Shown here piece by piece: positions 43,108 through 52,690 of a stretch of DNA of 64,000 nucleotides (position 1 is its first letter; every line of letters starts with the position of its first letter). The notes under the pieces are model-generated. The model was not told where the DNA came from, searched no databases, and saw nothing but the letters and a program-made list of their open reading frames with translations. The position numbers and the translations under genes were made by a program. Source of the stretch: Arenimonas sp049195245 (GTDB lineage Bacteria; Pseudomonadota; Gammaproteobacteria; Xanthomonadales; Xanthomonadaceae); contig NZ_JBMIRR010000023.1 in assembly GCF_049195245.1 (NCBI RefSeq), positions 62,001 through 126,000 of the forward strand, given 5' to 3'.

Positions 43108-44214
43108 TTACGGCACCTTCACCACCTGGGTCGTGCCGGCCACCACCGGATAGCCCAGGCTGATCCAGCCCTGGATGCCTTCGTACAGCACGGCGGTGTT
43201 GGCATAGCCGATCTCGCGCAGCTGCTTCACCACGCTGTCGGCGGCGGCGCGCGGGCACTCGCAGTAGGCCACGATCCAGGTGCCGTCGGTAGGCAGGTTG
43301 GCGATCACCTCGTCCGGGCCGCTGTAGTAGGGCAGCGGCACCGCACCGGCGATATGCGCGCGCTGCCACATCGAGGTCACGCGGGTGTCGAGCAGCACCA
43401 TGCGCTTGCCGGCCTTGAGCTCGCGGTCGAGCACCTTGGCGCTGACGTAGCGGCCGTCGCTGAGCTCCAGCTCGGGCGCCGCGCCGTCGGGATGGAGCAC
43501 GTACTCGCTGCCCTGCGGCGGCGCGCGCAGCACCGGCGTCTCCACCGTCCAGCCGCCGCTGCGGCTGCGCAGGAAGGCGGTCAGCGCGTCGATCTCGGTG
43601 TCCGACAGCGTGTCCTTGAAACCGACCATGGCCGTCCCCTCGCGGCCGTTGACGATGGCGTGGCGCAGGAAGCCGTCGGGTGTGAGCGCCAGCATGGTGG
43701 CATTGCCCAGCGCGGTGCCGGTGACGCCTTCGCCCTTGGCCCCGTGGCAGCTGGCGCAGTTCTCGGCATAGAGCTTGCCGCCCAGCGCGGCGTCGCCGGT
43801 GATCGCCGTTTCATGCACGTGCAGCGGCGCCACGTTCTCGACCACCGACAGCCAGGTGGTGAGCTGCCGGATGTCGTCGCGGCTCAGCGGGCCGCCGACT
43901 TCCTGGTAGTAGGCGCCCATCGGAGTGCCGGGGCGGCCATAGGCGATGGCCTCGGCGATGATCATGGGGAATCCGGATTCGAGCAGCGACTTCGAGCGCA
44001 GCGACGGCGCGTGGTCGTTGGCGTGGCCCGAACGGTCGGGCGCGTGGCACAGCGCGCAGTAGCGCTGGTACATCGCGTCGGCGGCGGCCATCTCCTGCGG
44101 CGTCATCGCCGGCAGGGCGGGGGCGGCGTGGCCGTCGTGCGGCGCCTGCGCGAACGCGGCGGGGCTGGCGGCCGCCAGCAACAGGCTGGTCCAGAAGGCG
44201 CGTGCAATCGTCAT
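43108..44214 (-). CDS. Diheme cytochrome c fused to rhodanese domain
   Basis: The 368-residue exported protein begins with a signal peptide (RAFWTSLLLAAASPAAFA). Two cytochrome c domains follow, with heme motifs CALCH (53-57) and CASCH (153-157); Met ligands are likely in GTPMG and GTAMV. A C-terminal rhodanese-like domain (about 250-365) has LLDTRVTSMW and YCECPRAAAD (Cys318/Cys320). It is probably periplasmic. Linking electron transfer to sulfur handling suggests sulfur-compound oxidation or thiol redox sensing, which is inference. It stands alone between csbD and selO. Confidence 0.88.
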   Translation of the reverse strand: MTIARAFWTSLLLAAASPAAFAQAPHDGHAAPALPAMTPQEMAAADAMYQRYCALCHAPDRSGHANDHAPSLRSKSLLESGFPMIIAEAIAYGRPGTPMGAYYQEVGGPLSRDDIRQLTTWLSVVENVAPLHVHETAITGDAALGGKLYAENCASCHGAKGEGVTGTALGNATMLALTPDGFLRHAIVNGREGTAMVGFKDTLSDTEIDALTAFLRSRSGGWTVETPVLRAPPQGSEYVLHPDGAAPELELSDGRYVSAKVLDRELKAGKRMVLLDTRVTSMWQRAHIAGAVPLPYYSGPDEVIANLPTDGTWIVAYCECPRAAADSVVKQLREIGYANTAVLYEGIQGWISLGYPVVAGTTQVVKVP

Positions 44215-44353
44215 CGGGGCTCTCGGGCGGGGAGGACCGGGGCACTATCCCACGGGTCCGCGCGGCTTGCATGCCACGCGCTGCCGGCACCCGGCCGGCC
44301 ACGCGGCGCGGGCGCGACTTGCCCCGGGCGCGGATCGGCACCATCTTGGGCCC

Positions 44354-45835
44354 ATGAGCCAGCCCACGACCGCAGCCCCCGCACTGCCTTTCGAGCACAC
44401 CTACGCGGGGCTTCCCGCGCGCTTCCACCAGCGCGTGGCGCCGACGCCGGTGTCGGCGCCGCGGTGGCTGGCCTTCAACGATGCGCTGGCCGGCGAGCTG
44501 GGCCTGGGCTCGCTGCGGGAATCGCCGGGTGCGCTTGCGATGCTGGCGGGCAATGCGCTGCCCGACAATGCCCAGCCGATCGCGATGGCCTATGCCGGCC
44601 ACCAGTTCGGCCATTTCGTGCCCCAGCTCGGCGATGGCCGCGCGATCCTGCTGGGGGAACTCATCGACACGCACGGCCAGCGCCGCGACCTGCAGCTCAA
44701 GGGCGCCGGCCCTACGCGCTTCTCGCGCGGCGGCGACGGGCGCGCCGCGATCGGGCCCGTGCTGCGCGAGTTCCTCGTCAGCGAGGCGATGCATGCCATG
44801 GGTGTACCCACCACCCGCGCCCTGGCCGCCGTGGCCACCGGCGACCCCGTGATGCGCGAACGCCCCGTGCCCGGCGCCGTGCTGGCGCGCGTGGCGGCCA
44901 GTCACTTGCGCGTGGGCAGCTTCCAGTACTTCGCGGCGCAGGAGGACGCCGACGGCGTGCGCGTGTTGACCGACTACGCGATCGCGCGCCACTTCCCGGC
45001 GCTGGCCGGCGAAGCCAAGCCCGCACTGGCCCTGCTGCAGGCGGTGGCGGAACGGCAGGCGGCGCTGGTGGCGCAGTGGATGCACGTGGGCTTCGTGCAT
45101 GGCGTGATGAACACCGACAACTGCGCCATCTCGGGCGAGACCATCGACTACGGCCCCTGCGCCTTCCTGGACGAGTACGACCCGGGCAAGGTGTTCAGCT
45201 CCATCGACCGCGGCGGCCGCTACGCCTTCGGCAACCAGGCCGCGGCCGCGCGCTGGAATCTGGCGCGCCTGGCCGAATGCCTGCTGCCGCTGATCGACAG
45301 CGAGCCTGAAGCGGCGCTTGCGCAGGCCAGCGCCGTGATCAACGCCTTCCCCGATCGTTTCCGCGCGCACTGGCTGGCGGGCATGCGCCGCAAGTTGGGA
45401 CTGTCGGGCGAGGAGGACGGCGACGAGGCCCTTGCGCAGGCGCTGCTGGAGGCCATGCACGCGGTGGCCGCGGACTACACGCTGGTGTTCCGCGGCCTGT
45501 GCCTGGCCGCGGAGGACCGCGAGGCCGCGACGGGCGACCTGCTGGCGCTGCCGAAGTCGCCTGGCTTCGACGCCTGGCGGCAGCGCTGGCGCGATCGGCT
45601 GGCGCGCGAGGCGCAATCACCGCGTGCGCGCGCGGACGCCATGCGCCAGGCGAATCCAGCGGTGATCCCGCGCAACCACCAGGTGGAGGCGGCGCTGGTC
45701 GCCGCGGAATCGGGGGACCTCGCGCCCTTCGAGTCGCTGCTGGCGGCCGTGCGCCAGCCCTGGCACGAGCACCCGGACTACATGCAGGCCCCGCGCCCCG
45801 ATCAGCGCGTGGCCCGGACCTTCTGCGGAACCTGA
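44354..45835 (+). CDS. selO: Protein adenylyltransferase SelO
   Basis: The 493-residue pseudokinase-fold enzyme transfers AMP to Ser/Thr/Tyr of target proteins in redox homeostasis. Motifs: AMAYAGHQFGHFVPQLGDGRA, DLQLKGAGPTRFSR (the binding Lys), REFLVSEAM, and the active-site segment VHGVMNTDNCAISGETIDYGPCAF. The C-terminus FCGT has Cys where some members carry selenocysteine. The length and start are typical. It converges with the ABC permease gene, 4 nt apart. Confidence 0.95.
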   Translation: MSQPTTAAPALPFEHTYAGLPARFHQRVAPTPVSAPRWLAFNDALAGELGLGSLRESPGALAMLAGNALPDNAQPIAMAYAGHQFGHFVPQLGDGRAILLGELIDTHGQRRDLQLKGAGPTRFSRGGDGRAAIGPVLREFLVSEAMHAMGVPTTRALAAVATGDPVMRERPVPGAVLARVAASHLRVGSFQYFAAQEDADGVRVLTDYAIARHFPALAGEAKPALALLQAVAERQAALVAQWMHVGFVHGVMNTDNCAISGETIDYGPCAFLDEYDPGKVFSSIDRGGRYAFGNQAAAARWNLARLAECLLPLIDSEPEAALAQASAVINAFPDRFRAHWLAGMRRKLGLSGEEDGDEALAQALLEAMHAVAADYTLVFRGLCLAAEDREAATGDLLALPKSPGFDAWRQRWRDRLAREAQSPRARADAMRQANPAVIPRNHQVEAALVAAESGDLAPFESLLAAVRQPWHEHPDYMQAPRPDQRVARTFCGT

Positions 45836-45839
45836 GCCA

Positions 45840-46597
45840 TCAGGCCCGCAGGCGCCACCCGGTGCGGAAGATCCACCACACCGCCACCAGGCAGGCGACC
45901 AGGAAGCCCAGGATGGCCGCGAAGCTGATGAGCACGTTCACGTCGGCCATGCCGTAGAAGCTCCAGCGGAAGCCGCTGATCAGGTACACGACCGGATTGA
46001 ACAGCGCGATCTTCTGCCACACCGGCGGCAGCATCGTGATCGAGTAGAAGGCGCCGCCCAGGAAGGTCAGTGGCGTCACGATCATCAGCGGGATGACCTG
46101 AAGTTTCTGGAAGTCGTCCGCCCACAGGCCGATGATGAAGCCGAACAGGCTGAAGGTGACCGCGGTGAGCAGCAGGAAGCACAGCATCCACAGCGGATGC
46201 GCGATCTCGTAGGGCACGAAGATCCGCGCCGTCAGCAGGATCAGCAGCCCCAGCATCACCGACTTGCTGGCCGCCGCGCCCACGTAACCCAGCACCACCT
46301 CGAACCAGCCCACCGGCGCCGACTTGAGCTCGTAGATGGTGCCCGACCACTTGGGCATGTAGATGCCGAACGAGGCGTTGGACAGGCTCTCGTTGAGGAT
46401 GGACAGCATGATCAGGCCGGGGATGATGAAGGCCCCGTAGCTGACGCCGTCCACCTCGCCCATTCGCGAGCCGATGGCCGCGCCGAACACCACGAAGTAC
46501 AGCGACGTGGACAGCACCGGCGAGGCGATGGACTGGGTGATGGTGCGGAAGGTGCGCGCCATCTCGAAGCGGTAGATCGCGCGGATCGCGTGCCAGT

Positions 46598-46601
<4 letters not shown>
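45840..46601 (-). CDS. ABC-2 type transporter permease (YadH-like)
   Basis: This 253-residue permease has six transmembrane helices of the ABC-2 exporter type (SLYFVVFGAAIGSRM, SYGAFIIPGLIMLSILNESL, and PLTFLGGAFYSITMLPPVWQ before the last helices). It overlaps its ATPase gene by 4 nt, with the ATPase first. The pair resembles E. coli YadG/YadH. The substrate is unknown, possibly lipid or drug export. Confidence 0.92.
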
Positions 46602-47536
<935 letters not shown>

Positions 47537-47746
47537 GCGTGCTGGGGCTCGGGGTCGGGGAGGCCATGGTAGCGGCCCGGTGCCGGTCCTGCCGGGCTGC
47601 GCCGGAACGCAGCGTTGGCGGGGCAGCCCGGGCCGGCGGCAGACCCCCGGTGACGGTCGGGTGTCGGCAAGGTTACGGAACTGTCATCTGTCGGCACTAG
47701 GCTGGTCGGGTGGGCGGCACCGGGTCGCCCGATTCCGGAGGCAGGC

Positions 47747-48238
47747 ATGGTGCGTATTCTCGTGGTGGCGATGATGTGGCTGGCCGTGCAGGGCCCGGTG
47801 GCCGCAGCCGAGGGCGACTACGTCCCGCTGGAACAGCGCCTGAGCCCGGAGCAGCAGCGCGCGACCGGCCTGGACACCCTGAGCCCGGCGCAGCTGGCCC
47901 TGCTCAACCGCCTGCTGCGCGAGGACGCGGCCCAGGTCGTCGAGGCCGTTCGCGCCCAGGCACAGGCCGAAGCGGCCCCTAAGTCCGATCCCTCGCGCTA
48001 CATCGGCCTCGGCGATGAACCGATCCGCAGCCAGGTGCAGGGCCGCGTCACCGGCTGGAAGCCCGGCGACGAGTTCCGCCTGGCCAATGGCCAGGTCTGG
48101 AAAGTGCTCAAGGGCAAGCTGACGCTGGACGCGCCGCGCGAGTCGCCGGAGATCGTGGTGGTGCCCGGCATCGCCGGGCGCTGGTTCCTGCAGGTGGACG
48201 AAGACCTGCCGAAGGCGCGCGTGTACCGGATCGACTGA
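47747..48238 (+). CDS. Secreted protein of unknown function
   Basis: This 163-residue protein has a signal peptide (RILVVAMMWLAVQGPVAAA), a helical segment (LEQRLSPEQQRATGLDTLSPAQLALLNRLL) and a C-terminal beta-rich domain of about 75 residues (VTGWKPGDEFRLANGQVWKVLKG). The tail resembles small OB/SH3-like modules. Proteins with the LSPAQLALLN segment recur in this family of bacteria without a known role. GGAGGCAGGC precedes the ATG. Confidence 0.8.
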   Translation: MVRILVVAMMWLAVQGPVAAAEGDYVPLEQRLSPEQQRATGLDTLSPAQLALLNRLLREDAAQVVEAVRAQAQAEAAPKSDPSRYIGLGDEPIRSQVQGRVTGWKPGDEFRLANGQVWKVLKGKLTLDAPRESPEIVVVPGIAGRWFLQVDEDLPKARVYRID

Positions 48239-48251
48239 GCGCCACGCGCGC

Positions 48252-50297
48252 TCAGTCGTCGCGCCGTTCCTCCAAGCCCAGCGCGCGTGCGATCGCCGAC
48301 CAGGGCACGATCTTGTAGTTCTGGTTCTCCACCGGCAGCACGTTGCGGCCGTCCTGCGCGACCATTGCGCCGGTCTCGAAGCCCGGGCCCAGGTTGGCGC
48401 TGCTCACGTCCAGGCCATCGGTCTCGCTGATGCCGTCGATACCGGCCACGCCGTCGGCCACCACCACGAACGAGCCCAGGTACTCCTGCCGCCCTTCGCG
48501 CCGGTACACGGCGTAGCTGTCGTTGCCTTGGCTGGATACCACCAGGTAGCCGCGGCCGCCGCCCAGGTCGTACAGGCCCACGCCTTCCAGGTCGTCCTTG
48601 ATCGCCGGGTTGGCGTCCACGCGGTCCACCGCGGTGCGCGCGTCGCCGCCGTCGGGCTCGGCGTCGAGCCGCCAGAGCGCCAAGTCCTCCTCGCCGATGA
48701 ACAGCGTGCCGGCGGCATCGTCGGCCACGCAGCCTTCGGTCTGCGATTCGAAGCGCATCTCGCGCACCAGCCGGGCGCGCACCTTGCCGTTGCCCGCGTC
48801 CACCAGCTCCCACTGGTTGAGCGGGCCGTCGCCGCTGTTGATGAAGACGTAGGTCTTGCCGCTCTTCGGGCTGCGATACAGGCACAGGCCGTAGGGATCC
48901 TCCAGGCCGGTGGGCTGCACGCCGTCGGCGATGTCCACCAGTTCGCTCCGTTCCGCATCCAGCGCGTACAGCGCGATCGCCTTGCGCGTGCGGTCGCTGG
49001 CGGCCACCAGGGTGATCTCGCGGCCGCCCAGCGGGAAGCCGTCGCGCAGGTCCACGTTGTTCATCTTGCCGTCGGCGACGAAGTGCACTTCACGGCCCTG
49101 CAGGTCGTACAGGTACAGGCCGGCCTTCTTGTCGGTGGCCACCACGAGACTTTGCGCGGGATCGGTGGGATGCGGCCAGATCGCCGGATCATCGGCGGTA
49201 TCGCCGTAGCTGCGCACCGGCGCGGTTTCGTGGCGCGGCCGGACCACCGGCATCGCGGCCGAAGCGTCCGTCGCCGTGGCCGTGGTCGCGGGCAGCGACA
49301 GCGCCGCGGTGATGTCGGCGATGGACAGCGCCAGGTAGCGGCTGTTGTCCTCGTCACCCACCAGCAGCATGCCGCGCGGGAAATCCTTGCCCAGCGGCAT
49401 GGCGCTGGCATGCAGCGGACCCGGCTCTTCCAGCGGATCCGCGCCTTGCTGCGGCCGCACGGTAAACGAGCCGAGGTAAGCCTCGTCCTTCGCCCGGTCG
49501 TACACGTTGATGCGCCCGGCGGAGGCGTCGGAGGCGAACAGGTAGCGCTCGCCCGCCGTACCGTCGTACACGGCCAGGCCGCCCACCTCTTCGCGGATGC
49601 CGCCCAGACGCGGCGAATCCACCACGGTGGCGGCCACGTCCGCTTCCGGGTCGGCAGTAAAGCGCCAGATGCCCACCGCTTCCTCGGAGGCATAGGCCTG
49701 GCCATCGCTGGCGACCACGCATTGCTTGAGCGTGGACGGCACGGCGATCCGTCGCACCTGGCGCGCGTCGAGTTTGCCGGCCGCGTTGGCGTAGATCAGC
49801 TGCTGGTCCACTTCGCCACCGTCGCCGACGATGAAGGCCTGCAGGCTGTTGTCCAGCCGGTGACGGAAAAGGCACACACCCTCGCCACGGAAACCCAGCG
49901 GCAGCGGGCGCGCGCCCGCTTCGGCCAGGGTGTCGCCGCGCAGCGTGTACAGCCGCAGCAGGTTGGTGGTGGTGTCCACGGCCGCCAGGACAGTGGTGGC
50001 CGTACCGGCGATGTCCAGGTCGTAGGCCACGTCGACGGCGACCGCTTCGCCCGCGGGCACCGTGCTGCGACGGCGGCCATCCAGGCCATAAAGTTCCAGG
50101 CCGCCCAGGCCCGCCGTGCCGACGATGCGGCTGTCGCCCGCCTGGCCCTTCGCGCGCACCAGCACGCTGGCATTGGCCTCGCCCGCGGTCGCTTCGGTCT
50201 GCAGCCGCGCCGTCACCGAGGGCAGGGCGGCGGGCGGCGTTGCGCCGGCGACGCCGGTGGCAAGTACGGAAAGCAGCAGCGCGGTGGTGGTCTTCAT
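48252..50297 (-). CDS. Two-domain beta-propeller phytase
   Basis: The 681-residue exported protein has a signal peptide (KTTTALLLSVLATGVAGA) and two tandem BPP-type phytase domains (about 25-330 and 350-680). The second shows the conserved TADDPAIWPHPTDPAQSLVVATDKKAGLYLYDLQG, NNVDLRDGF and IDGISETDGLDV calcium/phosphate-site segments. The first is more divergent and probably accessory. Such enzymes release phosphate from phytate outside the cell or in the periplasm. The ATG at 50297 begins the signal peptide. Confidence 0.9.
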   Translation of the reverse strand: MKTTTALLLSVLATGVAGATPPAALPSVTARLQTEATAGEANASVLVRAKGQAGDSRIVGTAGLGGLELYGLDGRRRSTVPAGEAVAVDVAYDLDIAGTATTVLAAVDTTTNLLRLYTLRGDTLAEAGARPLPLGFRGEGVCLFRHRLDNSLQAFIVGDGGEVDQQLIYANAAGKLDARQVRRIAVPSTLKQCVVASDGQAYASEEAVGIWRFTADPEADVAATVVDSPRLGGIREEVGGLAVYDGTAGERYLFASDASAGRINVYDRAKDEAYLGSFTVRPQQGADPLEEPGPLHASAMPLGKDFPRGMLLVGDEDNSRYLALSIADITAALSLPATTATATDASAAMPVVRPRHETAPVRSYGDTADDPAIWPHPTDPAQSLVVATDKKAGLYLYDLQGREVHFVADGKMNNVDLRDGFPLGGREITLVAASDRTRKAIALYALDAERSELVDIADGVQPTGLEDPYGLCLYRSPKSGKTYVFINSGDGPLNQWELVDAGNGKVRARLVREMRFESQTEGCVADDAAGTLFIGEEDLALWRLDAEPDGGDARTAVDRVDANPAIKDDLEGVGLYDLGGGRGYLVVSSQGNDSYAVYRREGRQEYLGSFVVVADGVAGIDGISETDGLDVSSANLGPGFETGAMVAQDGRNVLPVENQNYKIVPWSAIARALGLEERRDD

Positions 50298-50616
50298 GCG
50301 ATGGTTTTTCCTGCGCCCGGGCAAGGCCAAAACCCCAAGCATAGCCCTGCGATCTTTACAGTCCCGCGAAACCGGGCTGATCGGGGCCATTGTCTTGCCA
50401 GCCAGCGGCGCCGCAGCGTTCGCGGGCCACGGCTGCACTCTGCAGGAAGCGGGCGTAATGCAGCGGGACGGCTGCACGTTCCGGACCCGCCACCCGTGAC
50501 GCCCTGCAGGAAGAAAACGCGACGTGGCGCGGAATTCGCCGTTTGGCACAGGCCTTGCTATGCCTTTGGAAGCCGCGCTTGTTGGCGCGGTCCCCCCAAC
50601 GCTTAGGAGTTCCCTC
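50298..50616. other. Intergenic region between divergent phytase and sigma-54-driven gene
   Basis: No gene is supported in these 319 bases. The frame continuing the phytase upstream lacks a start better than 50297. The right part holds the sigma-54 promoter at 50543-50560 and a ribosome-binding site (TTAGGAG). I see nothing convincing as an enhancer-binding palindrome, nor a clear phytase promoter. Confidence 0.6.
50543..50560 (+). promoter_or_regulatory. Sigma-54 promoter
   Basis: TTGGCACAGGCCTTGCTA matches the sigma-54 consensus: GG at 50545-50546 and GC at 50557-50558 with exactly 10 nt between. It lies 56 nt before the gene at 50617. Confidence 0.75.
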
Positions 50617-50958
50617 ATGGCCAACACCGCCAAGCATGACAACCCCAACGCCGCCCGCACCGGCCTGGACTTTGCCGCCGAGGACAAGTACTGGCGCGAG
50701 AACCACGGCAAGTCCAGCTATGCGTCCAACGACGACGTGTACGACGACTACGCCCCGGCCTACCGCACCGGCTATGAAGGCCGCGGCCGCTACACCGGCA
50801 AGCGCTTCGAAGACGTGGAAAGCGATCTGAAGACCAACTTCGAGTCCATCAAAGGCAAGTCGCGCCTCGGCTGGGAGAAGGCCAAGTCCGCGGCGCGTGC
50901 CGCCTGGGACCGCGTCGAGCGCGCGCTGCCCGGCGATGCCGACAACGACGGCAAGTAA
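50617..50958 (+). CDS. Small hydrophilic protein, tandem paralogue A
   Basis: The 113-residue acidic, glycine- and tyrosine-rich soluble protein is of unknown function. Its core DDYAPAYRTGYEGRGRYTGKRF and its end (AARAAWDRVERALPGD, then DGK) are repeated in the next gene. It is expressed from a sigma-54 promoter and resembles other small stress- or biofilm-associated proteins in this group. The ATG at 50617 has TTAGGAG at good spacing. The paralogue follows after 58 nt; a GC-rich hairpin (CCGCGGCC/GGCCGCGG) lies between them. Confidence 0.78.
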   Translation: MANTAKHDNPNAARTGLDFAAEDKYWRENHGKSSYASNDDVYDDYAPAYRTGYEGRGRYTGKRFEDVESDLKTNFESIKGKSRLGWEKAKSAARAAWDRVERALPGDADNDGK

Positions 50959-51016
50959 TGGATCCGCGTCACCCCGCGGCCTTTCCGGCCGCGGTATCCC
51001 CCCACTGGAGATTGCA

Positions 51017-51529
51017 ATGAAGAGCGAATTCGAAAAGAAGCAGGACGACGACCTCAACCGTGACCCGATCACGGGCACGCCGGGTGCGCATCCGGTTGGC
51101 ACGGGCTTGGGCGCGGCTTCCGGCGGCGCGGCGGGTGCGGCGCTGGGCGCGATGGCCGGTCCGGTCGGCGCGCTGGCCGGCGCGGCGATCGGTGCCGTCG
51201 TCGGTGGCCTGGCCGGCAAGGGCGTGGGCGAGGCGGTCAACCCGACCGTGGAAGACGGCTACTGGCGCGACCAGTACGCGCGCGAAGAGTATTACGTCGC
51301 CGGTCACAGCTACGACGACTACGCGCCGGCCTACCGCACCGGCTACGAGGGTCGTGTACGCTATGACGGCAAGACGTTCGACGAAGTCGAGGCCGACCTG
51401 CAGCGCGACTACGGCACCGCCCGCGGCAACTCGAAGCTGGAATGGCAGCATGCCCGTCCGGCGACGCGTGCCGCCTGGGACCGCCTGGAGCGCGCCATCC
51501 CGGGCGACTCCGACCGCGACGGCAAGTAA
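51017..51529 (+). CDS. Glycine-zipper protein, tandem paralogue B
   Basis: This 170-residue protein shares the C-terminal module of its neighbour (YDDYAPAYRTGYEGRVRYDGKTF and TRAAWDRLERAIPGD). It has an added N-terminal region: a charged start, then an Ala/Gly-rich glycine-zipper segment (about 29-70, GAASGGAAGAALGAMAGPVG) that could insert into or associate with membranes. No signal peptide is present. TGGAG lies upstream of the ATG. It is followed by a strong terminator at 51552. The two genes form a duplicated pair under sigma-54 control. Confidence 0.78.
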   Translation: MKSEFEKKQDDDLNRDPITGTPGAHPVGTGLGAASGGAAGAALGAMAGPVGALAGAAIGAVVGGLAGKGVGEAVNPTVEDGYWRDQYAREEYYVAGHSYDDYAPAYRTGYEGRVRYDGKTFDEVEADLQRDYGTARGNSKLEWQHARPATRAAWDRLERAIPGDSDRDGK

Positions 51530-51551
51530 GCCAACTGCCGGCAGTCACCAA

Positions 51552-51576
51552 GGGGCGGCGCAAGCCGCCCCTTTTT
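51552..51576 (+). terminator. Rho-independent terminator
   Basis: GGGGCGGC, loop GCAA, GCCGCCCC, then TTTTT: an 8-bp GC stem with a T-run, 23 nt after the stop of the gene at 51017. Confidence 0.88.
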
Positions 51577-51697
51577 GCTGCGCGGCCGTCGGCACGCATC
51601 CTGCAGCTTGCAGGATGGTCCCCCACCCATCGGTGACTTTGCATCACGCGGTGGGCCCCATCTTCACGCAGAAGCCGCAACGGCGCGGCTCAGGGGC

Positions 51698-51715
51698 TTG
51701 GCACGCTTGGTGCAA
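51698..51715 (+). promoter_or_regulatory. Sigma-54 promoter of the DUF3309 gene
   Basis: CTTGGCACGCTTGGTGCAA has GG at 51700-51701 and GC at 51712-51713 with 10 nt between, close to the TTGGCACG-N4-TTGCA consensus (one deviation, GTGCA). It sits 31 nt before the start codon. Confidence 0.68.
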
Positions 51716-51745
51716 CGCCTAGTGCGCCCAACCAAGGAGTGGCCC

Positions 51746-51904
51746 ATGTCCCTGTCCATGATTCTTCTGATCGTCCTCATCCTGCTGCTCGTCGGCGCGC
51801 TGCCCACCTGGGGCCACAGCCGGAACTGGGGTTATGGCCCCAGCGGCGGCCTGGGCCTGGTGGTGGTGATCATCATCATCCTGCTGTTGATGGGCAGGAT
51901 CTGA
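51746..51904 (+). CDS. DUF3309 small membrane protein
   Basis: The 52-residue protein has two hydrophobic segments (ILLIVLILLLVGALP and GLVVVIIIILLLMG) around TWGHSRNWGYGPSGG, the DUF3309 signature. Its function is unknown; it is widespread in proteobacteria. AAGGAG upstream of the ATG and the sigma-54 promoter at 51698 support the start. Confidence 0.92.
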   Translation: MSLSMILLIVLILLLVGALPTWGHSRNWGYGPSGGLGLVVVIIIILLLMGRI

Positions 51905-51956
51905 TCCCGCAACACGGACGCGAGCGCGTCTAGCGGGTCGCCAAGGCGGCCCGTTT

Positions 51957-51994
51957 CCCCGGCGTCGATGGGTCATCGGCGCCGGGGCTTTTTT
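51957..51994 (+). terminator. Rho-independent terminator after DUF3309 gene
   Basis: CCCCGGCG (51957-51964) pairs with CGCCGGGG (51980-51987), with further GATG/CATC pairing in between, followed by CTTTTTTT. It ends the sigma-54 transcript before the convergent DoxX gene. Confidence 0.85.
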
Positions 51995-52010
51995 TGTGCG
52001 GGGCGCCAGC

Positions 52011-52403
52011 CTATTTTTTGTTGGCGCTGAAGCGACCCGGGCCGATGAAGGCCAGGCCGATCGCGGTGAACAGGAACATGCCCTGCAGTTCCAGCGCCCA
52101 GCCGCCCTGGCCGTTGAAGGCCGCGAGGTCGCCGCGGTGGGCGAGGAAGATCGCGAACAGCATGTTCAGCGCGATCAGCGCGGCGCCGATGCGGGCGTGG
52201 AAGCCGGCGATCAGCATCAGCGGCGCCAGCACTTCACCCACGTACACGCCGTAGGCGAGCACCGGCGGCAGGCCGGCGCCCTGCAGCATCTGGCCGATCC
52301 CGCCGATGCCGCCGGTGATCTTGGCCACGCCATGCAGCAGCACCAGCAGGCCCAGCGCAACGCGCATCACCAGCTTGCCGACATCCTGCGAGTCCTGGCT
52401 CAC
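52011..52403 (-). CDS. DoxX family membrane protein
   Basis: This 130-residue protein has four transmembrane helices with the DoxX-type segments VALGLLVLLHGVAKI, VYVGEVLAPLMLIAGFHARIGAALIALNML and the final LFTAIGLAFIGPG. DoxX proteins are quinone/thiol-linked inner-membrane proteins of uncertain role. It overlaps the DUF3297 gene upstream by 4 nt, indicating co-transcription. Confidence 0.9.
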   Translation of the reverse strand: MSQDSQDVGKLVMRVALGLLVLLHGVAKITGGIGGIGQMLQGAGLPPVLAYGVYVGEVLAPLMLIAGFHARIGAALIALNMLFAIFLAHRGDLAAFNGQGGWALELQGMFLFTAIGLAFIGPGRFSANKK

Positions 52404-52651
52404 GGCGCCTTGCCGTCGTCGAGGAACCAGACTTCCACTTCGCCCTTGGTCTGCATGGTCATGGCATTGCCGTGGCGGTCGAGCGACTTGCCCACCGGCA
52501 GCCGCACCCAGCCTTCGCTGATGCAGTATTCCTCGACGTTGTTGCGCTCGATGCCCTTGAAGCGCACGCCGATGCCGCGCTCGAGCACGGCCTCGTCGTA
52601 GTAGGGGCTGCGCGGATTGACGGAGAGGCGATCGGGAGGCGTGGTGCTCAT
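52400..52651 (-). CDS. DUF3297 family protein
   Basis: The 83-residue protein matches DUF3297 throughout: RLSVNPRSPYYDEAVLERGIGVRFKG, then VEEYCISEGWVRL and KSLDRHGNAMTMQTKG. The family has no known activity but is highly conserved in proteobacteria. It overlaps the DoxX gene by 4 nt. The start has CAGGACCCCGCC before the ATG. Confidence 0.92.
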   Translation of the reverse strand: MSTTPPDRLSVNPRSPYYDEAVLERGIGVRFKGIERNNVEEYCISEGWVRLPVGKSLDRHGNAMTMQTKGEVEVWFLDDGKAP

Positions 52652-52690
52652 GGCGGGGTCCTGTTGAAAGTCAGGGCAATGATACCGGCC

